Assembly: GCA_013043165.1 (NCBI GenBank)
Contig: JABDOQ010000104.1
Location: 62,001 to 126,000 of the forward strand
Direction of reading: 5' to 3'
DNA from: Woeseiaceae bacterium
GTDB taxonomy: Bacteria; Pseudomonadota; Gammaproteobacteria; Steroidobacterales; Woeseiaceae
Length of the DNA stretch: 64,000 nt
Shown here: one piece after another, positions 49,120 through 58,522 of the stretch
Numbering within the stretch: the first letter of the stretch is position 1
Layout of the letters: every line of letters begins with the position of its first letter
Position numbers and translations under genes: made by a program
The notes under the pieces: generated by a model
The model's input: the letters and a program-made list of their open reading frames with translations, nothing else
Told to the model about the DNA's origin: nothing
Databases searched by the model: none

Positions 49120-50691
49120 TTGTCAGAAGCAGTTGACCATGGCATAACGGTCACCGAAATCGCGGCGATGGATCAATCCATCGACGTGTGCAAAGAAACG
49201 ACGGCGGCATTTGTCGGCCGTGCGCTTCGTGGTCCGCTCAATACGCCGGTCCTGGTCAGGAATTTTGGTGAGTTTCGCCGTCGCTTTGGCGATACCTGGT
49301 CGCGCTCGAGCCTTGGCCCGGCGGCAAAACAGTTTTTCGAACATGGCGGACAGCGTCTGTTTATCGTGCGCGTTGCAAACAACGCCCGAGGCGCGATGAT
49401 TTGTTTGCCGGCGAGCGGATCGGCACTGGTGTTGCGTGCGATCGAACCGGGGTCGACCGAGGCCATTCGAGCCGCAGTGGACTACGACGCGATCGACGAC
49501 GACGACCTGTTCAACCTCACGCTGCAACGCGTCGACCCGGCGACGGGTCTCGTCGTAGACCAGGAGTTGTTCAAGAAACTGTCGCACAGGAAAGACGCAG
49601 AGAATTTTGTTGGCGATGCCTTGCTGACATCTACACTGGCGCACCTCGAGCATCCGCATCCGGCGCACAGACCGGAGCCGACCTTGAAACAGGGCAGGCG
49701 ATTTGAGTCTGCATACGTCGACCCCGCCCAGTCCGGAACCGACGGTACCGAGCTGACGGACTACGACCTGATTGGCTCGCGCAAAGCACGCACGGGGCTG
49801 TTTGCTCTCGAGAACATCGAGAGCTTCGACCTGTTGTATCTGCCACCTCCCGGAAAAAGCATCGACGCGGGGCCGACCGCAATTCTTGCAGCGGAACTTT
49901 ACTGTCGGCATCGCGGCGCGATGTTGATTGTCGACCCGCGCACTGAGTGGACGACGGCCGGCGAGGCCGTCATCGGCGTTCGCGAGTTCGGGTACGCGAG
50001 TCCGAACATGCTCGGGTATTTTCCGCGGGTCGCGAAACGCGGCGAAGTCGACGAGCTGTCGCGGCCCGCCGGTGGCGCGATCGCGGGGTTGCTCTGCAAG
50101 CAGGACCGCAGCTACGGTGCCTGGCAGGATCTCGACCAGCAGGGAATGGGACTCCGCCGCGAGCTGGTTCCTGCATGCGCCATCGAAGCGGCGGATCGTC
50201 AGCTGCTGAATCGTGCCGGGCTTAACGTCGTTGCGGAAGGTCCGGCCGGCCGGGCACGACTGACCGGCTCCGTGACAATGGGACGCGGGTCTGAAGCCCA
50301 TCGCGAATACGCCAATCTCGCGGTGCGCCGCTTTTGCTTGCAGATAGTCAATTCGATCGCGACTGCGGCGAGGTGGGCCGTCTTCGAACCGGACGAGGCA
50401 ACTTTGGGAAAGCGTATTCGCGCCCAGGTGCTTAGCTACTTTCATGGTCTCTCGGACCTTGGTGCATTCGCTGACCAACGCTTCGTAGTGGAGTGTGATG
50501 CCGGCGTGAGTCATCGGGCCGACAGCAAGCAGCATGGTGTGACAATCCTGCTGGTATTCCATCCGACCGGAAGCGATCACCCCATTTCCCTTAGCATGCA
50601 CCTTACGGCGGCCGGCTGCCGTGTAGGCAGCACGGCATTCGCACCCTCGATAGACCGTGCGCCCGAGATGACGCCGGTTCAGCTGACATAA
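49120..50691 (+). CDS. Orphan phage tail sheath-like protein (contractile injection system type)
   Basis: N-terminal TAAFVGRALRGPLNTPVLVRNFGEFRRRFGDTW...QFFEHGGQRLFIVRVANNA; C-terminal YANLAVRRFCLQIVNSIATAARWAVFEPDEATLGKRIRAQVLSYFHGLSDLGAFADQRFVVECDAG; both are sheath patterns. TTG start at 49120 inferred (GGAGACAGG upstream). Confidence 0.85.
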   Translation: MSEAVDHGITVTEIAAMDQSIDVCKETTAAFVGRALRGPLNTPVLVRNFGEFRRRFGDTWSRSSLGPAAKQFFEHGGQRLFIVRVANNARGAMICLPASGSALVLRAIEPGSTEAIRAAVDYDAIDDDDLFNLTLQRVDPATGLVVDQELFKKLSHRKDAENFVGDALLTSTLAHLEHPHPAHRPEPTLKQGRRFESAYVDPAQSGTDGTELTDYDLIGSRKARTGLFALENIESFDLLYLPPPGKSIDAGPTAILAAELYCRHRGAMLIVDPRTEWTTAGEAVIGVREFGYASPNMLGYFPRVAKRGEVDELSRPAGGAIAGLLCKQDRSYGAWQDLDQQGMGLRRELVPACAIEAADRQLLNRAGLNVVAEGPAGRARLTGSVTMGRGSEAHREYANLAVRRFCLQIVNSIATAARWAVFEPDEATLGKRIRAQVLSYFHGLSDLGAFADQRFVVECDAGVSHRADSKQHGVTILLVFHPTGSDHPISLSMHLTAAGCRVGSTAFAPSIDRAPEMTPVQLT

Positions 50692-50763
50692 TCCTGTTCG
50701 CCCTGCATCCGCGGCCTGTCATACAAGCATCGGTCTCGTGCCACCAATCAATCGGGAGGGGGC

Positions 50764-51294
50764 ATGAGAGAAAGTGATGCACTGGACAAAAATCCGCATG
50801 TATCTCGATCGGCACTGGAAGCCATACACGGCCAGGTATATGGCTGGGCCCTCTCCCGCTCTCACTATGACCGGGCGGTCGCAGAGGATCTCATGCAACA
50901 GGCTTACGTTGAGCTGCTAACGGGTAAAGCGCGTTTCGACAACAAGTCGTCGCTCAAGACGTTTGTTTTTTCGATTGTGCAAAACCTTGCGCGTAGCCGC
51001 TACCGGCGCATTGCATCAAGACTGCGCCTGGTCCGTGCAGCGGGAATTTCCACGGTCGACGATATCGTTCAGCCGGTTGAGCCGAATGAAAACGCGGCCG
51101 TGTGGCAAGCAGTGCAGGAATTGCCGGAGCGGCAGCGCGACATTGTTGAACTTGTTTTCTGCCGCGACATGACGATCGAAGCGGCAGCCGGCGTTATGGG
51201 CGTTACGGTCGGAACCGGCAGAGCGCACTATGATCGGGCGAAAAAGACATTGAAGATCAAGCTGAAAAATATTGGAGCAGGATTTGATGACTGA
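50764..51294 (+). CDS. ECF-type RNA polymerase sigma factor
   Basis: Region 2 AEDLMQQAYVELL...FVFSIVQNLARSRYRR; region 4 LPERQRDIVELVFCRDMTIEAAAGVMGVTVGTGRAHYDRAKKTLK. Confidence 0.9.
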   Translation: MRESDALDKNPHVSRSALEAIHGQVYGWALSRSHYDRAVAEDLMQQAYVELLTGKARFDNKSSLKTFVFSIVQNLARSRYRRIASRLRLVRAAGISTVDDIVQPVEPNENAAVWQAVQELPERQRDIVELVFCRDMTIEAAAGVMGVTVGTGRAHYDRAKKTLKIKLKNIGAGFDD

Positions 51295-51649
51295 TTCAGA
51301 AACGAAGCTGCGAGCGGCGTTGCGCGGTGCCCAGGCCAGCGTGGAAAATGGCGATGCGCCGCACTTTGAGCGCGTCTGGGCGGCCGCAAATGCGCGAACC
51401 CGAACAAGGCGGCGGCAGCGCCGGGTGGGCGCCGGCTCGCTGGCCGTGGCGGCTGTTGCGGCTATCGCGTTCGGTGTACTGGTGCCGCGCGGAGGAGAGC
51501 TGCAGTTCATCGACGCAGACGAACTCCTTGGCACCACGAGCTGGTCTGCGCCCAGCGATGGCCTGCTGCCAGACCATCAATTTGACATATATCAGGAGAT
51601 TCCGGTGCTCATCGAGTCAACCGAAACCTATGGAGGTGCGTTGTTATGA
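51287..51649 (+). CDS. Small single-pass membrane protein, putative anti-sigma factor
   Basis: Overlaps the sigma gene 3' end; cytoplasmic N-terminus, one TM (AGSLAVAAVAAIAFGVLV), short periplasmic tail. Confidence 0.65.
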   Translation: MTDSETKLRAALRGAQASVENGDAPHFERVWAAANARTRTRRRQRRVGAGSLAVAAVAAIAFGVLVPRGGELQFIDADELLGTTSWSAPSDGLLPDHQFDIYQEIPVLIESTETYGGALL

Positions 51650-52062
51650 GAAAGGGACTTTTGTTAGCGCTAACCACGTTCGCATTGCTTGTGAGTACGG
51701 CGTTGGCTGCAGGACCGAAGGACGATGTATTCAAGGGCAAGTTGTTTCCGCCCAATATCATCCTGCAGCACAAGGCAGAGCTCGATTTGAGCAAGGCTCA
51801 GTTCACGAAGATTCGGGCCGCCGTGGTCGAAGTGCAGTCGGGGGTTGCCGAGCATGAGTGGGATATGCAGGAGGCCTACCAGGCATTGATGCTCGAGCTC
51901 GACAAGGCGCCGATCAACGAACAGCGCGTTCTCGAGTATGCCGAGATGGCACTGCAGGCCGAAAACCAGGTCAAAAAGAAGCAGATGGTGATGCTCGTGA
52001 AGCTCAAGAACCTGCTGACGGCCGAGCAAGTAGGCTATCTCGAGTCGGTGCACGGTCAATAA
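51646..52062 (+). CDS. Periplasmic Spy/CpxP/CnrX-like protein
   Basis: Signal peptide; all-helical LDLSKAQFTKIRAAVVEVQSG...LLTAEQVGYLE (LTxxQ-type repeats); ATGA overlap with preceding gene. Confidence 0.7.
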   Translation: MRKGLLLALTTFALLVSTALAAGPKDDVFKGKLFPPNIILQHKAELDLSKAQFTKIRAAVVEVQSGVAEHEWDMQEAYQALMLELDKAPINEQRVLEYAEMALQAENQVKKKQMVMLVKLKNLLTAEQVGYLESVHGQ

Positions 52063-52109
52063 GCGTAACGGAACCTGGTTCCTCGAAGCCGCGAGGAAAC
52101 CGGGTAAAA

Positions 52110-53759
52110 ATGATGAGTATGAATCGACTGTTATCAATTTTCGCCTCGCTGATGCTCGGCCTCGCCGGTTGCGGCGGCGGCGATGGTGGTGGAACACCGC
52201 CGCCACCCCCACCCCCACCTCCGCCACCGCCACCCGTGACGAAGGCGGAGGCCTACCAGTTCCTGAACCAGGGCTCTTTCGGCGCGACCGAGGCGGAGGC
52301 ACAGAAGCTAATCTCCTTGCGCCCGGAGGCCTGGATCAACGACCAGCTGCAAAAACAGCCATCGTTGCAATTGCCGCATTTGCAGGACCTGCCCCCGCCG
52401 CAGTTCCCGTTTCAGCTGCACGCGGACCGCGTCGATATCTGGTTCCGCAATGCGCTGTACGGAGAGGACCAGCTTCGTCAGCGCGTCGCGTTTGCGCTTT
52501 CCGAGATCATGGTGGTTTCGCAGCTGGGCGCGCTCGGCAATCTGCCGTTCGCTGTAGCTGATTATTACGATGTACTCGCGAAGAACGCGTTCGGCAACTA
52601 CCGCGATTTGCTCGAGGACGTCACGCTGCATCCGGCGATGGGCGTATACCTCAGCATGCTCGGTAACGAGAAGCCCGATCCGGACAACAATATTCGACCG
52701 GATGAAAACTTCGCGCGGGAAGTCATGCAGCTGTTCTCGATCGGACTCGTCGAGCTCAACATCGACGGCACCGAGAAGCTAAACCAGGGGCAGCCCATCC
52801 CGACCTATAGCCAGGAAATTATCGAAGGCTTCGCACACGTCTATACGGGCTGGACGTTCGCCGGGGCGCCGAGTTTCCGGCAGGCGCGACCCACACCGTT
52901 CAACCAGGTCATTCCGATGCAGCTTTATCCCGGTTTTCACGACACGGGTGCCAAGACTCTGCTTGGCGGCGAGGTGTTACCGGCAGGGCAGAGCGGAGAA
53001 CAGGATCTCAGCGACGCGCTCGACAATATCTTCAATCACCCGAATGTCGGCCCGTTCATTGCAATCCGGCTGATTCAACGGCTGGTTACGAGCAATCCGT
53101 CGCCGGGGTACGTTCGGCGCGTGGCCGAAGTGTTCAACAACAATGGCTCGGGCGTCCGCGGCGATCTCGGTGCCGTCGTGAAAGCCATCCTGCTGGATGA
53201 CGAGGCGCGCCCTGCGATGGCCATGGAAATCGACGGCAAGCTGAAGGAACCGCTGCTGCGCCTGACACAGTTGTGGAAAGCCTACAATGCGACCTCGAAC
53301 AGCGGTCGTTTTCCGCTGAACGCCGCTTACATCTTGTTCGGCCAGGGACCGCTGCAGTCGCCCTCGGTTTTCAATTTCTTCAGCCAGTACTACGCACCAC
53401 CCGGCGAGATTCGGGACAACAGCCTCGTAGCACCGGAACTGGAGATAGCGACAGAGTTTCAGAACACCTTGTTTACGAACTACATGTTTTACCAGGTGTT
53501 CGCGCTCAACCAGACGAACGGCACGCTGGCGGACGATGACATCTATATCAATTTCGAAGAAGAGATGGCAGTTGCAGACGACATCGATGCACTTATCGAC
53601 ATGGTCGCCGGCAAACTGCTCGCGGGCGAGATCTCCGATACCTTGCGGCAGGAGATAGCCGGCATGCTTCTGCGCGTGCCCGCGACCGAAACAGCGATCC
53701 GCGCCGCTGAAACCATCTACTTTGTTGCGACATCACCGGAATACGCTTACCAGCGCTAG
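52110..53759 (+). CDS. DUF1800 family protein, lipoprotein with polyproline linker
   Basis: LAGCGGG lipobox, 13-proline run, FLNQGSFGATEAEAQKL, LRQRVAFALSEIMVVS, NFAREVMQLFSIGLVELN. Confidence 0.93.
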   Translation: MMSMNRLLSIFASLMLGLAGCGGGDGGGTPPPPPPPPPPPPPVTKAEAYQFLNQGSFGATEAEAQKLISLRPEAWINDQLQKQPSLQLPHLQDLPPPQFPFQLHADRVDIWFRNALYGEDQLRQRVAFALSEIMVVSQLGALGNLPFAVADYYDVLAKNAFGNYRDLLEDVTLHPAMGVYLSMLGNEKPDPDNNIRPDENFAREVMQLFSIGLVELNIDGTEKLNQGQPIPTYSQEIIEGFAHVYTGWTFAGAPSFRQARPTPFNQVIPMQLYPGFHDTGAKTLLGGEVLPAGQSGEQDLSDALDNIFNHPNVGPFIAIRLIQRLVTSNPSPGYVRRVAEVFNNNGSGVRGDLGAVVKAILLDDEARPAMAMEIDGKLKEPLLRLTQLWKAYNATSNSGRFPLNAAYILFGQGPLQSPSVFNFFSQYYAPPGEIRDNSLVAPELEIATEFQNTLFTNYMFYQVFALNQTNGTLADDDIYINFEEEMAVADDIDALIDMVAGKLLAGEISDTLRQEIAGMLLRVPATETAIRAAETIYFVATSPEYAYQR

Positions 53760-53777
53760 GCGCCGGAGAGAACGAAC

Positions 53778-55136
53778 ATGAAGACTTTGAATCGACGTGA
53801 TTTCCTCAGAACCAGCGGCGCAGCCGCTGTATTCGCTGCAACTCCGGGCCTGGCGTATTCGCAGGTGGTCGGCAGTGCCGGGCCGTTCGACGACTATCGC
53901 GCGCTCGTTTGCGTATTCATGTTCGGCGGCAATGATTCTTTCAACATGCTGGTTCCGAATACCGAGGCCGAGTACGGCGCCTATGCGAGTTCACGGCAAA
54001 ACCTGGCGATACCGCAGAACGACCTGCTTGAGATCATGCCGGGCTCCAGCACGATCGCGGCTTTCGGCCTGCACCCGTCGATGGGTGGTATCAAGGGTCT
54101 GTTCGACTCGGGGGATGCGGCGTTCGTGACCAACGTAGGGCCGCTGGTCGAACCGACGACCAAAGACCAGTACATGAATGGTTCGGTTACGCTTCCGCCG
54201 CAGCTTTTCTCACACAACGACCAGCAGGATCAGTGGGCGTCGTTGCGCGGCAACGTGCCCAGCAAGACCGGCTGGGCCGGACGCATGGCGGACCTGATTC
54301 AGAGCGGCGTCGCGCAGCAGCAGATGGCAACCAACGCTTCATTGTTCGGTGCCAACCTGTTTCAGTCGGCCGAAGAGACGGTCGCCTATGTAATGGGCCC
54401 CGCCGGGCCGATCCAGTTCGAAGGCTTTTCGACCGACCCGAACAACATTCTGTTCGAGCAGCGAGAAGCATTTCGACGCGTCGTCGAAGCCCAATATGGT
54501 AGCGTCTATGAGCGCGGCTTCGCCGAAATACAGCGGCGTGCGATCAACGCTGCCGACATCGTGACCGCCGCGATCGACGCGGCGCAGCCAATCAACGCGG
54601 CGTTTCCGCAGTCGCAGCTGGGTACCCAGCTTAGAACCGTAGCGCGGCTGATCGCTGTGCGCGACCGACTGCAGATGAAACGCCAGGTATTCTTTGTCGC
54701 CACGGGTGGTTTCGACTCGCACGATAATCAGAATGACAACCAGCCGGGACTGCTTGGCGGGATAAGCGATGCGATTACTGCGTTTCATGAGGCGACTCTC
54801 GAGCTCGGCGTAGCGGACAGCGTTACGACGTTCACACAGTCGGACTTCGGCCGCACTTTGACGTCGAACGGTGACGGAACCGATCATGCCTGGGGCGGTA
54901 ACCAGCTGGTGGTCGGCGGCGCCGTTAATGGCCGCGAGCTCTATGGCAGCTTTCCGCTGCTCGAAATAGGCGGTCCCGAAGACGTCGGTGGTGGTCGCAT
55001 GATTCCGTCAACGTCCGCGGATCAGTACGCGGCTACGCTCGCAAAATGGTTTGGAATTCCTGAAATCGATCTCGACGTCGTGGCACCGAACCTCGACAAT
55101 TTTGCGGAGCCGGACCTAGGGTTTATGATTACCTGA
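53778..55136 (+). CDS. DUF1501 family protein
   Basis: Tat-like [10 protein letters not shown] start; [46 protein letters not shown]. Confidence 0.95.
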   Translation: MKTLNRRDFLRTSGAAAVFAATPGLAYSQVVGSAGPFDDYRALVCVFMFGGNDSFNMLVPNTEAEYGAYASSRQNLAIPQNDLLEIMPGSSTIAAFGLHPSMGGIKGLFDSGDAAFVTNVGPLVEPTTKDQYMNGSVTLPPQLFSHNDQQDQWASLRGNVPSKTGWAGRMADLIQSGVAQQQMATNASLFGANLFQSAEETVAYVMGPAGPIQFEGFSTDPNNILFEQREAFRRVVEAQYGSVYERGFAEIQRRAINAADIVTAAIDAAQPINAAFPQSQLGTQLRTVARLIAVRDRLQMKRQVFFVATGGFDSHDNQNDNQPGLLGGISDAITAFHEATLELGVADSVTTFTQSDFGRTLTSNGDGTDHAWGGNQLVVGGAVNGRELYGSFPLLEIGGPEDVGGGRMIPSTSADQYAATLAKWFGIPEIDLDVVAPNLDNFAEPDLGFMIT

Positions 55137-55158
55137 TTCAATATCAGGAATCCCCGCA

Positions 55159-56952
55159 ATGAAGTTACTCACCTCAGCCGTGCTGGCTGCGGTTCTGCTG
55201 GTTGCCGCGTGTGGTGGCCCACAGGATAAGACCGCAAGCGAGCAAACCCCGGTCGACTCGTCCGCCACGTTACATGCCTTGTTCGATGAGTATTTCGAGC
55301 GAAATCTGGAAATGAACCCGCTCTCGGCGACCTTTATCGGCGACTATCGCTATAACGATCGCCTGGCCAACACGAATAGCCCGGAATACCGGGCCGCCGC
55401 CACCGCGATGGACGAGGAGTACCTCGAGCGCCTGCTGGCAATCGATCGAGAGCAGCTCGATTACCAGGACCAGCTCAGCTATGACCTATTCAAGGTCAAC
55501 CGGGAACAGTCGCTGGAAGGCGATCAGTTTCCCTCGCACCTGCAGCCGATCAACCAGTTTTACTCACTCACCAGTTTTTTTGTGCAGCTCGGCAGCGGCG
55601 CCAGCGCGCATCCATTCAAGAGCGTCAAGGACTACGACGATTTCCTGAGCCGCGCCGACCAGTTCGCGGTCAACATCGACCAGGTCATAACGAACATGAA
55701 AGAGGGTATGCGCGAGGGCATAGTGCAACCGCGCATCCTGATGGAGAAGCTTGTGCCACAGCTGGAGTCCCAGCTTGTCGACGACCCGGCAGACAGCAGT
55801 TTTTATTCGCCAATTCGCAACATGCCTGAAGGTTTTAGCGCTGCGGACCGAGAGCGACTTACCGCTGCGTACCTGGAAAAGATCAGCGACACGATCATGC
55901 CTGCCTATCAACGACTGAATAATTTCATCGGCGACGAATATCTCGCCGCGGCTCGCAAAACCGTCGGGCTTTACGCGTTGCCCAACGGCCGGGACTGGTA
56001 TGCATACCTGGTGCGGGTCCGTACGACCACTGACATGACGCCGGATGAAATTCACGAGGTCGGTCTCGACGAGGTGGCGCGGATTCATGAGCAAATGCGG
56101 GGTGTCATGAAGGAAGTCGGCTTCGAGGGCAACCTCGAAGAATTCTTCGAATTCGTCAATACGGATGACCAGTTCTTTTTTGATGAAGCCGAAGAGTTGA
56201 TCCAGGGCTATCGCGACATGTCGGAACACATCGGCGAGTTGTCGAAAAACCTGTTCGAGATTTTTCCCAATACCGCGTTCGAAGTTCGCCGGGTAGAACC
56301 GTTCCGCGAGCAATCCGCAGCGGGCGGCTCCTATATGGCCGGAACGGCGGACGGCTCGCGCCCCGGTGTTTTTTATGCGAATGCCTATGACATCAAGGCG
56401 CGCGGCAAATGGGCAATGGAGTCATTGTTCCTGCATGAAGCGATTCCAGGCCACCATTTTCAGATCATGATTCAGCGTGAGAATGAATCTCTGCCGGAGT
56501 TTCGCCGCTATGGCGGCTTTACGGCCTTCTCGGAAGGCTGGGGGCTTTATGCGGAATCGCTCGGCAAGGAGCTCGGCGTATTTACGGATCCCTATCAGTA
56601 TTTCGGCGGTCTGAACGCCGAGCTGTGGCGGGCGATTCGCCTGGTTGTCGATACGGGTATCCACGCAAAAGGCTGGACACGTCAACAGGTGCTCGACTAC
56701 ATGTACGCAAATTCCGCCGTGGTCGAGGCGCGCGCGGTCGCCGAAGCCGAACGATTCATGGCGATTCCCGCGCAGGCGCTGGCTTACAAGGTCGGTCAAC
56801 TGAAGATTCTTGCGATACGCGCTGATGCGGAGGCCCGGCTTGGTGACAAGTTCGACGTCAAGGATTTCCACACGCAGGTGCTGAAAGACGGTGCCATGCC
56901 GCTGTCGTTGCTGGCAGCCAAGATCGATCGGTGGATAGAATCACAGCTGTAG
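55159..56952 (+). CDS. DUF885 family lipoprotein
   Basis: Lipobox VAAC; SLFLHEAIPGHHFQIMIQREN, YGGFTAFSEGWGLYAESLGKELG. Confidence 0.95.
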   Translation: MKLLTSAVLAAVLLVAACGGPQDKTASEQTPVDSSATLHALFDEYFERNLEMNPLSATFIGDYRYNDRLANTNSPEYRAAATAMDEEYLERLLAIDREQLDYQDQLSYDLFKVNREQSLEGDQFPSHLQPINQFYSLTSFFVQLGSGASAHPFKSVKDYDDFLSRADQFAVNIDQVITNMKEGMREGIVQPRILMEKLVPQLESQLVDDPADSSFYSPIRNMPEGFSAADRERLTAAYLEKISDTIMPAYQRLNNFIGDEYLAAARKTVGLYALPNGRDWYAYLVRVRTTTDMTPDEIHEVGLDEVARIHEQMRGVMKEVGFEGNLEEFFEFVNTDDQFFFDEAEELIQGYRDMSEHIGELSKNLFEIFPNTAFEVRRVEPFREQSAAGGSYMAGTADGSRPGVFYANAYDIKARGKWAMESLFLHEAIPGHHFQIMIQRENESLPEFRRYGGFTAFSEGWGLYAESLGKELGVFTDPYQYFGGLNAELWRAIRLVVDTGIHAKGWTRQQVLDYMYANSAVVEARAVAEAERFMAIPAQALAYKVGQLKILAIRADAEARLGDKFDVKDFHTQVLKDGAMPLSLLAAKIDRWIESQL

Positions 56953-57031
56953 TAGCGCGCAACGGCGCGCCAAGCTGCACAGCAGTCGCTGGTTCGGCAT
57001 CCGCAGCAAGAGTTCGTGTAATCTGACCCCA

Positions 57032-58522
57032 ATGAAACTCGACCGCTTCATTCGTATTGCAATCGCTGTCGCTATCGCGCTGGTATTCGTGATCGCGATT
57101 GGTGCATTGCTGTTTATTTCCGAATCGGCGCTCAACGTTTGGGATCGTTTGAAAGCCGGACCACCGTTGCTGCTTTATGCCTACCTGTCTGTACTGCTGC
57201 TGCTTGCCGTCACGGCGCTATGGTTGATCTGGCGCCTTGTCGTTCGCCGCAAGATCGCACCGGCGAGGGCCGCTGTAGCCAGGCCGCTGTCCAAACAGGA
57301 AATCGAAACACGGATTCGCGAAGCCGAGGCTGCCGGGGTCGATGTTGCAAGCGCGCAGGCCGAGCTGATGGAGTTGGCAACGCGCCAGCAGCACGGCGCG
57401 ATTAACCTGTGCTTCTTTGGCGAAATCAGCACGGGCAAGAGTTCACTGATAAAAGCCCTCGTGCCCGAAGCCGACGTTCTGATCGACGTGGTGGGCGGTT
57501 CAACCGACGATGTGCGCCACTATCGCTGGCGCAATGAAGCAGGGAACGAGATATTGCTGACAGACGTGCCGGGCATTGGCGGTATTGACGGCCAACTCTC
57601 GGCGATTGCCGCCGATGAAGCCAAGCGCGCACACGTCGTGCTCTTTGTGTGCGACAGCGATCTGACCCGAGCGGAAATTCGTTCCATCGAAGCGCTGCTG
57701 GTTTTCGACAAACCGCTGGTACTCGTTCTGAACAAGGCGGACCGCTTTACGAGCGAGGAACAGGCGACGCTCATGCAAAAATTGCTGGAACGGGTCGACG
57801 AGGTCGGCGGCCAGCTGCAGCGCGACCATGTGGTTGCCGTGACGGCAGGTGGGGAAAGCGACGTCATTGAGCGGCACGCGGATGGCCGTGAGCAAACCGT
57901 GCGCCGCAGCCGCCCGGCCGATATCGGTGTACTTGTCGTAGCGATCAATCGCCTGCTGGAGACCGACGCCGTACCGCTTGACCTGCGCCGCGAACGTGCC
58001 GTGTTTCAGATGGCCGCAACCCGGCTCGCCGAGGCCGAGGCGCAGTACAGGCTGCAGCGCTCCGAGCAGATTATTCGCAGCGCGACTCGCAAGGCTGTGG
58101 TCGGCGCGCTGGCTGCGATCAGTCCCGGAACCGATATCCTGATCCAGGGTTACGTCGGTACGACAATGACACAGCAGCTCTGCAAGCTGTACGGTGCGAC
58201 GCCGCGCGATCTCGATATTGAAGAATTCCTGTCCATGAGCCAAAGTCGAGTCGGTCGTGCCCTTCCTCTGTCACTTGCCGTTGCCGGCAACGGGCTGAAA
58301 GCATTTCCCGGTTTGGGCACGGTTGCCGGCGGCCTGGTGCATGCGGTGGCCTACGGACTGATTTTTGACGCGCTGGGGAGAAGCCTGGTGTTGTCTCTGT
58401 CCCGTCACGGTGAGCTCGTACCCGAAACGGCCAGCAAAGAATTCGAGGATGGCATCAGTGAGCATTTGGAAGCGGGCGTTCGCCGCGTTGCCAGGATGGC
58501 CCTGGAAGAAAAAGGCGACTGA
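57032..58522 (+). CDS. Membrane-anchored GTPase with DUF697-like C-terminus
   Basis: Two N-terminal TM segments; FGEISTGKSSLIKAL (P-loop), LTDVPGIGG, LVLNKADRF. Confidence 0.88.
   Translation: MKLDRFIRIAIAVAIALVFVIAIGALLFISESALNVWDRLKAGPPLLLYAYLSVLLLLAVTALWLIWRLVVRRKIAPARAAVARPLSKQEIETRIREAEAAGVDVASAQAELMELATRQQHGAINLCFFGEISTGKSSLIKALVPEADVLIDVVGGSTDDVRHYRWRNEAGNEILLTDVPGIGGIDGQLSAIAADEAKRAHVVLFVCDSDLTRAEIRSIEALLVFDKPLVLVLNKADRFTSEEQATLMQKLLERVDEVGGQLQRDHVVAVTAGGESDVIERHADGREQTVRRSRPADIGVLVVAINRLLETDAVPLDLRRERAVFQMAATRLAEAEAQYRLQRSEQIIRSATRKAVVGALAAISPGTDILIQGYVGTTMTQQLCKLYGATPRDLDIEEFLSMSQSRVGRALPLSLAVAGNGLKAFPGLGTVAGGLVHAVAYGLIFDALGRSLVLSLSRHGELVPETASKEFEDGISEHLEAGVRRVARMALEEKGD

Noticed and set aside
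49123-50601. 492-aa minus-strand ORF opposite the sheath-like gene
   Set aside because: The + strand frame carries clear sheath motifs; the antisense frame is compositionally typical of a shadow ORF.
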